Shown piece by piece: positions 6,704 to 14,086 of a stretch of 24,316 nucleotides of DNA. The stretch comes from OMOG01 sp041485845 (GTDB lineage Bacteria > Acidobacteriota > Terriglobia > Bryobacterales > Bryobacteraceae). How positions within the stretch are numbered: position 1 is the stretch's first letter; every line of letters starts with the position of its first letter. The stretch is from NCBI GenBank assembly GCA_041485845.1, contig JBGPKH010000053.1, positions 1 to 24,316 of the forward strand, written 5' to 3'. The position numbers were made by a program, and so were the translations under genes. Below the pieces are notes generated by a model. It worked only from the letters and a program-made list of their open reading frames with translations, had not been told where the DNA came from and did not search any database.

Positions 6704-8683
6704 ATGCTCCGGTGGCAACAATGGCTTGGGCCGGGCCGCCGCCTCCTCTCCATGTTCCTGGCGGTGGCCTTGCTCCTGGGAGGAACGCTCCTCTGGCTTG
6801 GCTGGCAACTGGTCCGCCAGGACCGTGAGTTGACTACGCAGCGGCTTCAGGAACGCCGCGAGATAGCCGCCGATCTGACCATGGCCGCGCTCCAGAAATC
6901 GCTGGCTCGCGCCGAGGAGCAACTCGCGGCGGTAGCCGCTCTTCCCTGGGCTGAATTCCCGAAGCGCGCCGCCGCGTTCGCCGCTGCTCTGCCTGATGAC
7001 AGCGCGCTCATCTCTGACGGCGTTACCGAGGTTCTCGCTTATCCCGACCAGCGGCTACCGTTCTATCCTGTGGCGCCTGCCAAACGCGAACCACCCGCGC
7101 TTCTGTTCGCCGCGGCCGACCGATTGGAACTGCAACAGAGCGCTTACCCGCAAGCTCTGGCCGCTTTGCAAGAAGCGGCCAAGTCGAAAGACTCCGCCAT
7201 CCGCGCGGCCGCGCTCCTGCGCATCGCGCGTATTTATCGAAAAGAAAAGCGGTGGGACGAAGCAGCCGGCGCTTACCAGGAATTGCTGCACTTGAAGAAT
7301 GCCGTGGTGGAGGGAATCCCCGCCGAATTGATTGCCCGCCAGCAGAGGATCGGCATTCTGGTACAGGAAAACCAGCCCGAGGCTGCGCGCGCGGAAGCCA
7401 ATGTGTTGCTCCAGGATCTGTCGAGCTGCCGCTTTGTCCTCACCCGAGGAGTCTACGAATTTTATCTCCAGGAAGCCCAGGCCGCGCTAGGCCGCGGGGT
7501 CGGAAGCACCAACGAGTCGAGCGCGCTGGCCCTCGCCACCGCGGCGGAACGGCTGCATGCCAACTGGCCGAGCCCGGAGAACCGTTCCGGCAGGCTTCTG
7601 CGCACCGATGGTGGTCACGCGATACTGGTTCTGTGGCACGCCTCAAATGATCGTGTGATGGCGTTGTTGCTCGGGCAACGGTGGCTCGAACAGCAGTGGA
7701 CGCCTGATCTCGAGTCCACCCTGGCAGCGTACGGAGTCGCGATTCGCCTCAGCGACATGTCAGACCAAACCGTCTTTGGCCCGCAGAACGCTCAGCCCGG
7801 ACGCGAGGCGCTTCGTGTGGCTGCCGACACACACTTGCCCTGGCACTTGCACGCCGTGATCACGGATCCGGCCGCGGCGCTGGCGCCCGCAAAGCGGCGT
7901 CAGAATCTCGTGTTTGCCGGCATGGCGGCAATCACCGCGTTGATTCTCACGGGCAGTTATCTGATCGGCCGCACCGTGACCCGGGAACTGGCCCTGAGCC
8001 GTCTGCAATCGGATTTCGTTTCGGCCGTCTCGCATGAATTCCGCACGCCTCTCACATCGCTCTGCCTCCTGAGCGAGCATCTCGCCTCCGGACGTGTGGC
8101 CGGCGAAGACGACCGCCAGGAGTACTTTGGAGTACTGGCGCGCGAAAGCCAGCGCTTGCGGAGATTGGTGGAGGGGCTGTTGAACTTCGGCCGCATGGAG
8201 GCAGGCGCGGTGGAGTATCGCTTCGAGACCATCGATCCCGCCGAGCTGGTGCAGGCCGTGAGCCGGGAATTCGAACGCGATTCCGAAGCGCGCGGCCATC
8301 GAATCGAGGTCAGCGCCCAAGAAGACACCCCGCTGGTCCGCGCCGATCGCGCCGCGCTTGCCTGCGCGATATGGAACCTCATCGATAATGCCGCAAAGTA
8401 TTCCCCGGAATGCCCCACCGTGTGGGCCGACGTGGAACGCGCCGGTGGATTCGCCGCCATCCGCATACGCGATCGTGGCATCGGCATCCCCGCCGCGGAG
8501 CAGGCACATATCTTTGACAAGTTCGTGCGCGGCGAGGCGGCTAAAGAATCCAGCATCCGCGGCACGGGCGTCGGCCTGGCGATGGTCCACCATATCGTGG
8601 AAGCACATCGTGGCGAGCTGCAACTGCAAAGCAAGACCGGCGAAGGCAGCGCTTTTACGGTCCTGTTGCCGGCGGTGACTTGA
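6704..8683 (+). CDS. Sensor histidine kinase with large TPR-like ectodomain (cassette A)
   Basis: This is the membrane sensor of a two-component pair. After a short basic start there is a membrane helix (about residues 13-36). A periplasmic region of about 365 residues follows and includes a TPR-like stretch (YPQALAALQEAAKSKDSAIR, then LLRIARIYRKEKRWDEAAGA). The second membrane helix is at about 402-425. The cytoplasmic kinase has the H box SAVSHEFRTPLT (His about 444), the N box WNLIDNAAKYSP, the G1 box DRGIGIP, FDKF and the G2 box GTGVGLAMV, so it looks active. A GTG three bases earlier is an alternative start. One base separates its stop from the response regulator. The ectodomain ligand is unknown. 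Its closest relative in the window is the second kinase at 14087. Confidence 0.92.
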   Translation: MLRWQQWLGPGRRLLSMFLAVALLLGGTLLWLGWQLVRQDRELTTQRLQERREIAADLTMAALQKSLARAEEQLAAVAALPWAEFPKRAAAFAAALPDDSALISDGVTEVLAYPDQRLPFYPVAPAKREPPALLFAAADRLELQQSAYPQALAALQEAAKSKDSAIRAAALLRIARIYRKEKRWDEAAGAYQELLHLKNAVVEGIPAELIARQQRIGILVQENQPEAARAEANVLLQDLSSCRFVLTRGVYEFYLQEAQAALGRGVGSTNESSALALATAAERLHANWPSPENRSGRLLRTDGGHAILVLWHASNDRVMALLLGQRWLEQQWTPDLESTLAAYGVAIRLSDMSDQTVFGPQNAQPGREALRVAADTHLPWHLHAVITDPAAALAPAKRRQNLVFAGMAAITALILTGSYLIGRTVTRELALSRLQSDFVSAVSHEFRTPLTSLCLLSEHLASGRVAGEDDRQEYFGVLARESQRLRRLVEGLLNFGRMEAGAVEYRFETIDPAELVQAVSREFERDSEARGHRIEVSAQEDTPLVRADRAALACAIWNLIDNAAKYSPECPTVWADVERAGGFAAIRIRDRGIGIPAAEQAHIFDKFVRGEAAKESSIRGTGVGLAMVHHIVEAHRGELQLQSKTGEGSAFTVLLPAVT

Positions 8684-8684
8684 A

Positions 8685-9359
8685 ATGGCCAGGATCCTGA
8701 TCGCCGAAGATGAACCCGGCATCGCCCTCGGCCTGAAGAACGAACTCACCATCGAGGGATACGAGGTCGAAGTGGCGCGCGACGGCCAAGCCGCTTTGGA
8801 ACGCGCACGAACCGGCGGGTTCGACCTCATCCTGCTCGATATCATGATGCCCCGCAAGGACGGCTACGCGGTGTGCCGCGAGTTGCGCCAGGCCGGCAAT
8901 CGCACACCGATTCTCATGTTGACGGCCAAGGCGCTGGAGGCCGAAAAAGTTCTGGGCCTGGAGCTCGGCGCGGACGATTACGTCACCAAGCCTTTCAGCT
9001 CTTTGGAATTGCGGGCCAGGGTCCGCGCCCTGCTGCGAAGGTCGGCCGGTGACGCCCCGGATGTGTATGGCTTCGGCGATATCGAAGTGGATTTCACCCG
9101 CGCCGAGGTGCGCCGCGAAGGCAAGCTGGTGGAAACGACGCCATTCGAGTTCAAGCTCCTGACCACCTTCGTGCGCCGCCACGGCCGGATTCTCACCCGC
9201 GAGCAGTTGCTCGACGAAGTCTGGCGGCCGGACAGTTGCCCCACCGACCGCGTGATCGACAACCACATCATGAACCTGCGCCGCAAGATCGAGGCCGATC
9301 CCCAGCAGCCGCGGTACCTGGTAAGCGTGCGCGGGCTGGGCTACCGGTTTGACGGATGA
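8685..9359 (+). CDS. OmpR-family response regulator (cassette A)
   Basis: The 224-residue product has an N-terminal receiver domain with the acidic pocket (Glu8, Asp9), phospho-acceptor Asp52 in LLDIMMP, Thr80 and Lys102 in TKPF. A C-terminal winged-helix domain follows, with TPFEFKLLTTFVRRHGRILT, the recognition-helix region DRVIDNHIMNLRRKIE and the final VSVRGLGYRF. It is the cognate partner of the kinase immediately upstream, and the stop/start arrangement suggests coupled translation. I infer that it binds the CTGACSG direct repeats before the kinase gene and before the PD40 gene downstream. The recognition helix differs from that of the second regulator in this window (RVVDTHVVKLRRKM). 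Confidence 0.95.
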   Translation: MARILIAEDEPGIALGLKNELTIEGYEVEVARDGQAALERARTGGFDLILLDIMMPRKDGYAVCRELRQAGNRTPILMLTAKALEAEKVLGLELGADDYVTKPFSSLELRARVRALLRRSAGDAPDVYGFGDIEVDFTRAEVRREGKLVETTPFEFKLLTTFVRRHGRILTREQLLDEVWRPDSCPTDRVIDNHIMNLRRKIEADPQQPRYLVSVRGLGYRFDG

Positions 9360-9374
9360 TTGCGAAGTTGGTGG

Positions 9375-9394
9375 GGCAGGCGCTTTCGCCTGCC
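9375..9394 (+). terminator. Perfect 8-bp hairpin after response regulator A
   Basis: GGCAGGCG, loop CTTT and CGCCTGCC form a perfect stem 15 bases after the regulator stop, preceded by GTGG and followed by AAGTTT. It may end or attenuate the kinase/regulator transcript before the PD40 promoter. The GTGGGGCAGGCG form also resembles scattered intergenic hairpin repeats found in related genomes. Confidence 0.5.
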
Positions 9395-9410
9395 AAGTTT
9401 GAATCGAAAT

Positions 9411-9432
9411 CTGACGGGAATCTGACGGATCT
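9411..9432 (+). promoter_or_regulatory. Predicted response-regulator box, cassette A PD40 promoter
   Basis: Direct repeats CTGACGGGAAT and CTGACGGATCT follow each other with an 11-base period and end exactly 51 bases before the PD40 start. Similarity to the kinase A promoter continues downstream (CCGAA, then CAGAC at matching positions, then a -10-like TAGTCT at 9459-9464). This suggests that both promoters answer to the same regulator. Confidence 0.6.
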
Positions 9433-9483
9433 CCGAAATGGCTCAGACGCCCGCCCCGTAGTCTGGATGCGGAGGTGAACGAT

Positions 9484-11583
9484 ATGCAACGAAGTTACAT
9501 TCCGATCCTGGCGGTGGTTGGTGCGACGCTCTCGCTGATCGTGGCGGCTCCGCAAAAAGAGGCGAGCGCCGCCGCCCAGCTTCAGGCGGCGATCAACAAG
9601 GAAACCGTGGAGGCCGACCTGAGCGCCGCCATCAAACAGTACGGGGCGATTGTGGCAGAGTACGCTAAGACCGACCGCGCTGTGACCGCGATGGCGATGG
9701 TCCACATGGCGGACTGCTATCAGAAGATGGGGGACGCGGAATCGCGGAAGATTTTGAAGCAGGTGGTGCGGGAGTATGCGGATCAGAAGGAAGCGGTGAC
9801 GCTGGCGCGGGCGCGGCTGGGTGGGAGTTCGACGGTGCGGGAGACCGGCATGGTCGCACGCCAGATCTGGACTGACCCTATGCCATCGGCCGAAGCGTCG
9901 ATCGCGTCTGATGGCCGCACCTTGTCGGCGATTACATCGTCGCTTGACGTGGCGATTCGCGACATCGCCTCGAACCAGGCAACGGCATTGACGTTCTCAA
10001 CTGACCCCCGCAGCGGATTTGTTGAATGGCCCGTACTCTCTCAGGACTTGCGCCAGGTCGCATATGCGTGGTACAGCCCGGAAGATGGAAACTACCAGGT
10101 GCGCGTGGCGTCTGCTGAGCCGGGAGCGAAGCCGCGGGTCCTGGTACGCAACCCAGAGTTCGTGTACTACTTCCTGAAGGCATGGTCGCGAGACGATAAA
10201 TCCGTATTAGCGATCATCCATAGCGGGGGTAACATGTCTCAGTTGGCCTGGATATCGGTAGCCGACGGGTCCGTCAAGACACTGAAATCCATGGAATGGC
10301 GCAGCCCCGGACTGGCAAACCTGTCGCCCGATGGAAGATTGATTGCTTACGACGTTCTGGCGCGTCAGGACTCTCCGGAACGTGAAATCAGAATCCTCGC
10401 CGCCGACGGAAGCAGCGAAACCGTACTCGTCAACGCGTCTGGCAACAATGCGGCGCCCGTGTGGACGCGTGACGGCGCGCGCGTCCTGTTCCTGAGCAAG
10501 CGATCCGGCAGTTACGGGCTGTGGTCAGTGGCGGTCCGCGACGGCAAGGCCGATGGTCCGGTCGAACTCGCTAAACCCGATACTGGAAACATCGTCCCCT
10601 TGGGCTTCACGCGCAGTGGATCGCTTCTGTACGGGCAGGCAGTAGGCCATCAGGACGTGTTCGCCGTCGAAATTGATCCGGCCAACGGCGCGGTCCGAGG
10701 TAATCCGGTGAGAGTGGTCGATACATACGTCGGAGCCAATCGGCACCCTGCGTGGTCGCCCGATGGTAAGTCGGTCGCGTACATATCGAGGCGATCCGGG
10801 TCGATCGACAACACTGCTCCGGGGACGCTGGTGATACGATCGCTCGAAACGGGTCAGGAGAAAACCATCGCGACAACGTTTACATACGGTCATCGACCGA
10901 TGTGGTTCCCCGATGGCCAAAGTATCCTGCAAGCCGCTCGAGGCAACCAGAACACCACCTGCTTCTATAAAGTCGATTTGAAGACCGGCGAGGTGCGGCA
11001 GTTGCTCAATATCGGCTCCGGGGCGCCCCCGAACACGGCGCTCTCCCCCGACGGCAAGACTGTTTACGCGGAACTGATCGATTCAAAAACGAAGACTACT
11101 GGACTTGTGGCCTTCGATCTTGCGACTGGAGACCGCCGGAACATCTATTCCGGAGCGGCGATTATGCGAGGCGTAGCCGCGAGTCCCGATGGGGGCATGG
11201 TCGCATTCATCGCAGAGACGGGCATTGGAAAGAATGTTGAATCTCACTTGTACACAGCACGGCCTGACGGTAGCGATCTACATGACCTGTTTACCGTCGA
11301 TCCGCCAGATGCTTTGCCGACGACTCTCGCCTGGTCGCCCAACAGCCACACGATCTATTTCGTCCGAGGAGATCCCTCGATTGGCAGGCCGCATGAATCG
11401 CAGATGTGGCGGATTTCCGCAAACGGCGGAACATCTCAATCGATTTTTTCGGCCAGAAACATCGGCTATCTGGATATTAGCCGCGATGGCACGCGTCTAG
11501 TTTATGGCGGCGGAGAACTGGCGCAGACTGAATACTGGGCACTCGATAACTTGGAGCGCTCGTGGAAGGCGTCGAGTAAGTAA
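9484..11583 (+). CDS. Secreted TPR/PD40 beta-propeller protein (cassette A)
   Basis: The 699-residue product starts with a signal peptide (MQRSYIPILAVVGATLSLIV). It then has a helical TPR-like segment (AIKQYGAIVAEYAKTDRAVT, MADCYQKMGDAESRKI) up to about residue 115. After that come many TolB/WD40-like blades marked by S/W-P-D-G motifs: LSPDGRLIAYD, WTRDGARVLFL, WSPDGKSVAYI, WFPDGQSILQA, LSPDGKTVYAE, ASPDGGMVAFI and WSPNSHTIYFV. It probably acts in the periplasm or at the cell surface. A GTG nine bases upstream is inside the ribosome-binding site GGAGG, so the ATG is preferred. Its TAA overlaps by one base the position where the diheme protein should start. The function is unknown; a binding scaffold or an enzyme/substrate partner of the diheme protein is possible. 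Confidence 0.9.
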   Translation: MQRSYIPILAVVGATLSLIVAAPQKEASAAAQLQAAINKETVEADLSAAIKQYGAIVAEYAKTDRAVTAMAMVHMADCYQKMGDAESRKILKQVVREYADQKEAVTLARARLGGSSTVRETGMVARQIWTDPMPSAEASIASDGRTLSAITSSLDVAIRDIASNQATALTFSTDPRSGFVEWPVLSQDLRQVAYAWYSPEDGNYQVRVASAEPGAKPRVLVRNPEFVYYFLKAWSRDDKSVLAIIHSGGNMSQLAWISVADGSVKTLKSMEWRSPGLANLSPDGRLIAYDVLARQDSPEREIRILAADGSSETVLVNASGNNAAPVWTRDGARVLFLSKRSGSYGLWSVAVRDGKADGPVELAKPDTGNIVPLGFTRSGSLLYGQAVGHQDVFAVEIDPANGAVRGNPVRVVDTYVGANRHPAWSPDGKSVAYISRRSGSIDNTAPGTLVIRSLETGQEKTIATTFTYGHRPMWFPDGQSILQAARGNQNTTCFYKVDLKTGEVRQLLNIGSGAPPNTALSPDGKTVYAELIDSKTKTTGLVAFDLATGDRRNIYSGAAIMRGVAASPDGGMVAFIAETGIGKNVESHLYTARPDGSDLHDLFTVDPPDALPTTLAWSPNSHTIYFVRGDPSIGRPHESQMWRISANGGTSQSIFSARNIGYLDISRDGTRLVYGGGELAQTEYWALDNLERSWKASSK

Positions 11584-12446
11584 CGCTTCTGCTCGCCGCA
11601 ATCACGATTCCTCTGGGACTGGACCTCTACTTTCCAGTCCCGGAGGACAATCCGCTCACCACCGAAAAAATCGAACTAGGGGGGCGGTTGTTTTTCGACC
11701 GCCGCCTTTCGCGTGATGGCTCCATCGCGTGCTCGTCGTGCCATGATCCGGATCGCGCGTTTTCCGATGGCCGCTCGATCGCGGTGGGTGTATTTGGCCG
11801 CCCGGGCCGCCGCAATGCTCCGGCGCTCATCAACCGCGGTTATGGGCGATCCTTTTTTGGGGACGGGCGCGTGGCAACTCTGGAAGAACAGGTCCTCAAG
11901 CCCATCGGAGACCCCAACGAGATGGACCTGACGCTTTCCGAAGCCTCGGCCCGCGTGAACCTCGCGCCTGACGAGATCTCGCGCGCCCTGGCCAGCTTCG
12001 TCCGTTCCATCCTCTCCGGCGATTCCCCCTTCGACCGCTTCATCAACGACGACCGCACCGCGCTCTCACCCGAACAGCAGGCCGGCTTACAACTCTTCCG
12101 TGGAAAGGCGAACTGCGTGGCTTGCCACGTCGGGCCGAACTTCACCGATGAGCGCCTCCACAACACCGGCATCGCCTGGCGCGACGGCAAATTCGCCGAT
12201 GCCGGCGCCGGACAGGGCAACTTCAAAACGCCCACCCTCCGCGAGATCGCCCGCACCGCGCCCTATATGCACGATGGCGCCTTGCCACGCTCGAAGAGGT
12301 AATTGAGTATTACGATCGCGGCGGGAACCGCAATCCTGGCCTCGACCCGGAGCCTTCACGCCCTGCATCTCTCCGCCGCCGAGAAGCAGGACATACTCGC
12401 ATTCCTGCGGAGCCTGAGTGGCGCCATCTACGGCGCCACTAAGTAG
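11583..12446 (+). pseudogene. Broken MauG-like diheme cytochrome c peroxidase (cassette A)
   Basis: The sequence closely follows the intact copy at 18794 but carries several lesions. The start that should overlap the PD40 stop as TAATG reads TAACG, so the ATG is ACG. The conserved FFWDGR is FFGDGR (TGG to GGG at 11859-11861). One base is missing near 12280, which sends the frame to a TAA at 12300-12302. One extra base near 12353 restores the frame for the last 30 or so residues (HALHLSAAEKQDILAF to the end). Both heme sites, CSSCH and CVACH, remain. Translation from an internal TTG at 11688 would give a truncated 204-residue protein. The lesions together point to a pseudogene rather than a single read error. 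Confidence 0.85.
12417..12440 (+). repeat. Perfect 9-bp hairpin at the end of the broken peroxidase gene
   Basis: AGTGGCGCC, loop ATCTAC and GGCGCCACT span the last codons of the ancestral peroxidase frame and end three bases before its TAG (12444-12446). It may act as a transcript end before the HigBA pair, but there is no T run after it. Confidence 0.4.
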
Positions 12447-12567
12447 GCGCCGCCTTGCAGGCGATTCCATCGGAGCCCCACCTATGCCTTGCCAGTCACG
12501 AGACCTGACTGATTCTCAATGAACCCCTTCTCAGCCCTTAGGCTTGCAGACGTTTCTGCATTTCCGC

Positions 12568-12596
12568 TTGACACGCATTCCCAAATATGGGAACAT
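12568..12596 (+). promoter_or_regulatory. higBA promoter with palindromic operator
   Basis: A perfect -35 TTGACA (12568-12573) is followed after 17 bases by GAACAT (12591-12596). Between and over them lies the palindrome TTCCCA-AATA-TGGGAA (12578-12593). A palindrome inside the promoter just before a toxin-antitoxin operon is the expected place for autorepression by the HigA antitoxin. The predicted transcript would begin close to the GTG at 12603. Confidence 0.55.
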
Positions 12597-12602
12597 CTGA
12601 CT

Positions 12603-12890
12603 GTGACTGTTTACGGCGAAGCGGCGGTCGAAGGATTTGCAAAGCAGCACGCCGCGTCGCGCAAGCCGCTCGCCCGCTTCCTCGGCATCGCGCGGGCCGC
12701 CACTTGGAAGCATTTTCCGGAAGTAAAGCGGACGTTCCCGGCTACCGATTACGCCCCCGCTGCCGGGACGCTCATCTTCGACATCGGCGGTAACAAGTAC
12801 CGCCTCATCGCCCGCGTGGATTTCGAGGAACAGATGCTCTTTTTCCAAACCGTCATGACCCATGAGAAGTACAATCGGGAGAACCTGTAA
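12603..12890 (+). CDS. higB: HigB-family mRNA-cleaving toxin
   Basis: The 95-residue product has the HigB/RelE-like core: an N-terminal helix, W-K at ATWKHFPEVK, then IFDIGGNKYRLIARVDF (58-74) and MTHEKYNRENL at the C-terminus. The family cleaves mRNA at the ribosome. The reading frame is open to an ATG at 12519, but the extra 28 residues have no counterpart in the family and would place the promoter and operator inside the gene. I therefore choose the GTG at 12603 (VTVYGEAAVEGF). The antitoxin gene starts one base after the stop. Toxin-first order is typical of HigBA. Confidence 0.85.
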   Translation: MTVYGEAAVEGFAKQHAASRKPLARFLGIARAATWKHFPEVKRTFPATDYAPAAGTLIFDIGGNKYRLIARVDFEEQMLFFQTVMTHEKYNRENL

Positions 12891-12891
12891 G

Positions 12892-13284
12892 ATGCCTACC
12901 GCGAGCTATGAGACCCTATTGACCGAAACCTGCCCCCAGGTCATCGAGACGTGGAAGCAGTACCAGACGATCGGGCAGCGCTTTGGAGACCTTCTCGGCA
13001 AGGGCCGCGCCCGGACGGCGGAGGAAACCAAACTCATGCACCTGCTCGGCCTGCTGATCCAGGATTACGACCGTCGGCACGCCATGCCTCCGGACGATTC
13101 CACGGCCGCGGACCGGCTCCAATTCCTGCTCGAACATTCCGGCAAAACATCCGCCGATCTGTTGCCCGTCTTCGGCCAGCGGAGCCATGTCCATGAAGCC
13201 TTGACCGGCAAGCGCGCCATCAGTGCCCCGCAAGCGCGAAAACTAGGGCAGCTATTTCACGTCCATCCCGGACTGTTTCTGTAG
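12892..13284 (+). CDS. higA: HigA-type antitoxin with helix-turn-helix domain
   Basis: The 130-residue product would neutralise HigB and repress the operon. Residues 1-65 are a helical toxin-facing region (TCPQVIETWKQYQTIGQRFG, LMHLLGLLIQDYDRRH). Residues 74-128 form an XRE-like helix-turn-helix: RLQFLLEHSGKTSADLLPVFG, then RSHVHEALTGKRAISAPQAR, and LFHVHPGLFL at the end. It starts one base after the toxin stop, with GGGAGA about ten bases before the ATG. An in-frame earlier ATG lies inside the toxin gene and is less likely. The predicted target is the palindrome at 12578-12593. Confidence 0.88.
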   Translation: MPTASYETLLTETCPQVIETWKQYQTIGQRFGDLLGKGRARTAEETKLMHLLGLLIQDYDRRHAMPPDDSTAADRLQFLLEHSGKTSADLLPVFGQRSHVHEALTGKRAISAPQARKLGQLFHVHPGLFL

Positions 13285-13344
13285 AAACTATATGTTGCGC
13301 TATCTTGAGAGGTGTCCTCGATGCTTTGGCGGAGGACCTACAGC

Positions 13345-13503
13345 TTAGATGCGGTCTGAAGATGGCTTCCAGGTATCGAGACCTTGCGGCGCCGGCGCAA
13401 AAGCCGCTCCCCGAGGAATTTCAAGATCCTCGCCCAACCAATCAAGTACCGCGGATGTGTAGACCCATGCAGCGCCGCCCTCATGGATGGAAAAGGGCTG
13501 CAT
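13345..13503 (-). CDS. Doubtful 52-residue hypothetical protein
   Basis: In the 280-base gap between the two toxin-antitoxin pairs, the minus strand has a 52-codon frame that begins MQPFSIHEGGAAWVYTSAVL and ends TWKPSSDRI. A GGAGG lies about 12 bases before the ATG, which is rather far. I recognise no family. It may be a fragment left by rearrangement or simply chance. Nothing else was seen in this gap apart from the promoter of the next pair. Confidence 0.2.
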   Translation of the reverse strand: MQPFSIHEGGAAWVYTSAVLDWLGEDLEIPRGAAFAPAPQGLDTWKPSSDRI

Positions 13504-13550
13504 TAGCTGTGTCAACCTCCAGGAGCGGTTTGATCCGGGTCTGGAGCCGG

Positions 13551-13556
13551 TACAAT
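13551..13556 (+). promoter_or_regulatory. -10 element TACAAT of the second toxin-antitoxin pair
   Basis: TACAAT lies only eight bases before the antitoxin ATG, with a TTGATC 15 bases upstream. The transcript would begin about at the start codon, so the antitoxin is probably translated from a leaderless or nearly leaderless mRNA. Confidence 0.4.
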
Positions 13557-13564
13557 CGAGCTAT

Positions 13565-13777
13565 ATGAGCCGTGTCGAAGAAATCGAGCGCGCCATTCAG
13601 GAACTGAGCCGCGACGAGTTTGCCCGGATCGCCCAGCGTGTTCACGCCCTGGAGCAGGAACGTTGGGATGCCGAACTGGATCGGTACGCAAGCTGCGGCA
13701 AGCTCGACTTCCTGATTGCGGAAGCGCAAGAGGACCGCAAACAAGGACGGCTTAAGGACTGGCCAGATCCGCAATGA
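13565..13777 (+). CDS. Small antitoxin-like protein paired with a RelE-like toxin
   Basis: The 70-residue product (MSRVEEIERAIQELSRDEFA, a helical middle with ERWDAELDRYASCGKLDFLI, and AEAQEDRKQGRLKDWPDPQ) matches a type of small acidic antitoxin in which L-S-x-x-E/D-F is followed by W-D-x-x-L/I and by A-E-A-x-x-D-x-x-x-G. The C-terminus is expected to wrap around the toxin. The stop overlaps the toxin start as ATGA. The open frame continues 26 codons upstream but without similarity, and a -10 element lies just before the chosen ATG. The family assignment is by pattern and gene order. Confidence 0.75.
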   Translation: MSRVEEIERAIQELSRDEFARIAQRVHALEQERWDAELDRYASCGKLDFLIAEAQEDRKQGRLKDWPDPQ

Positions 13778-13998
13778 GATCCCAGGGGACTCCTCGGTTC
13801 TGGCAGGCAAAACCCAATCACCCGTCGTTGCGATATCGCCGGCTGGAAGGTCGCGAGAACTTGGTGACCGTGCGAAGCGGCGGCCACTACCGGGCCTTGG
13901 GTCTCATCGAACCCGGTATTGTGGTTTGGGTCTGGATTGGTCCCCATGCCGATTACAATCACCTGGTCCGCGGTTATTATGACCATCTGCCCGCCTGA
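13774..13998 (+). CDS. RelE/ParE-like toxin with an internal deletion
   Basis: The 74-residue product ends like a RelE-superfamily toxin: NHPSLRYRRLEGRENLVTVR, then SGGHYRALGLIEPGIVVWVW and IGPHADYNHLV. The N-terminus, MRSQGTPRFW, also fits the family. In usual members of about 95-100 residues, however, two helices (a segment with LPxxVQxxAxxAYxxW) lie between the FW and the NHPSL. Here FW is followed directly by QAKPNHPSL. About 20-25 codons therefore seem to be missing in frame, which may disarm the toxin. It overlaps its antitoxin by four bases. Confidence 0.7.
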   Translation: MRSQGTPRFWQAKPNHPSLRYRRLEGRENLVTVRSGGHYRALGLIEPGIVVWVWIGPHADYNHLVRGYYDHLPA

Positions 13999-14018
13999 GC
14001 CGCACGCCGGGCCGCCTT

Positions 14019-14051
14019 CACCGAAACGACACAAACCCGCCACAAATCCCG
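14019..14051 (+). promoter_or_regulatory. Predicted response-regulator boxes, cassette B kinase promoter
   Basis: Three units beginning with CAC follow at exactly 11-base intervals: CACCGAAACGA, CACAAACCCGC and CACAAATCCCG. The last nearly equals CACCAATCCCG before the second PD40 gene (10 of 11 bases). The unit ending at 14040 lies 24 bases before the -10-like TAAACT (14065-14070), the same distance as before the PD40 gene. Confidence 0.5.
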
Positions 14052-14086
14052 CACACCACGCATGTAAACTGGAGTGCCGGGCCGAT

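Noticed and set aside
12519..12602. Upstream 28-codon extension of higB
   Set aside because: It would contain the TTGACA promoter and the operator palindrome and has no counterpart in HigB proteins.
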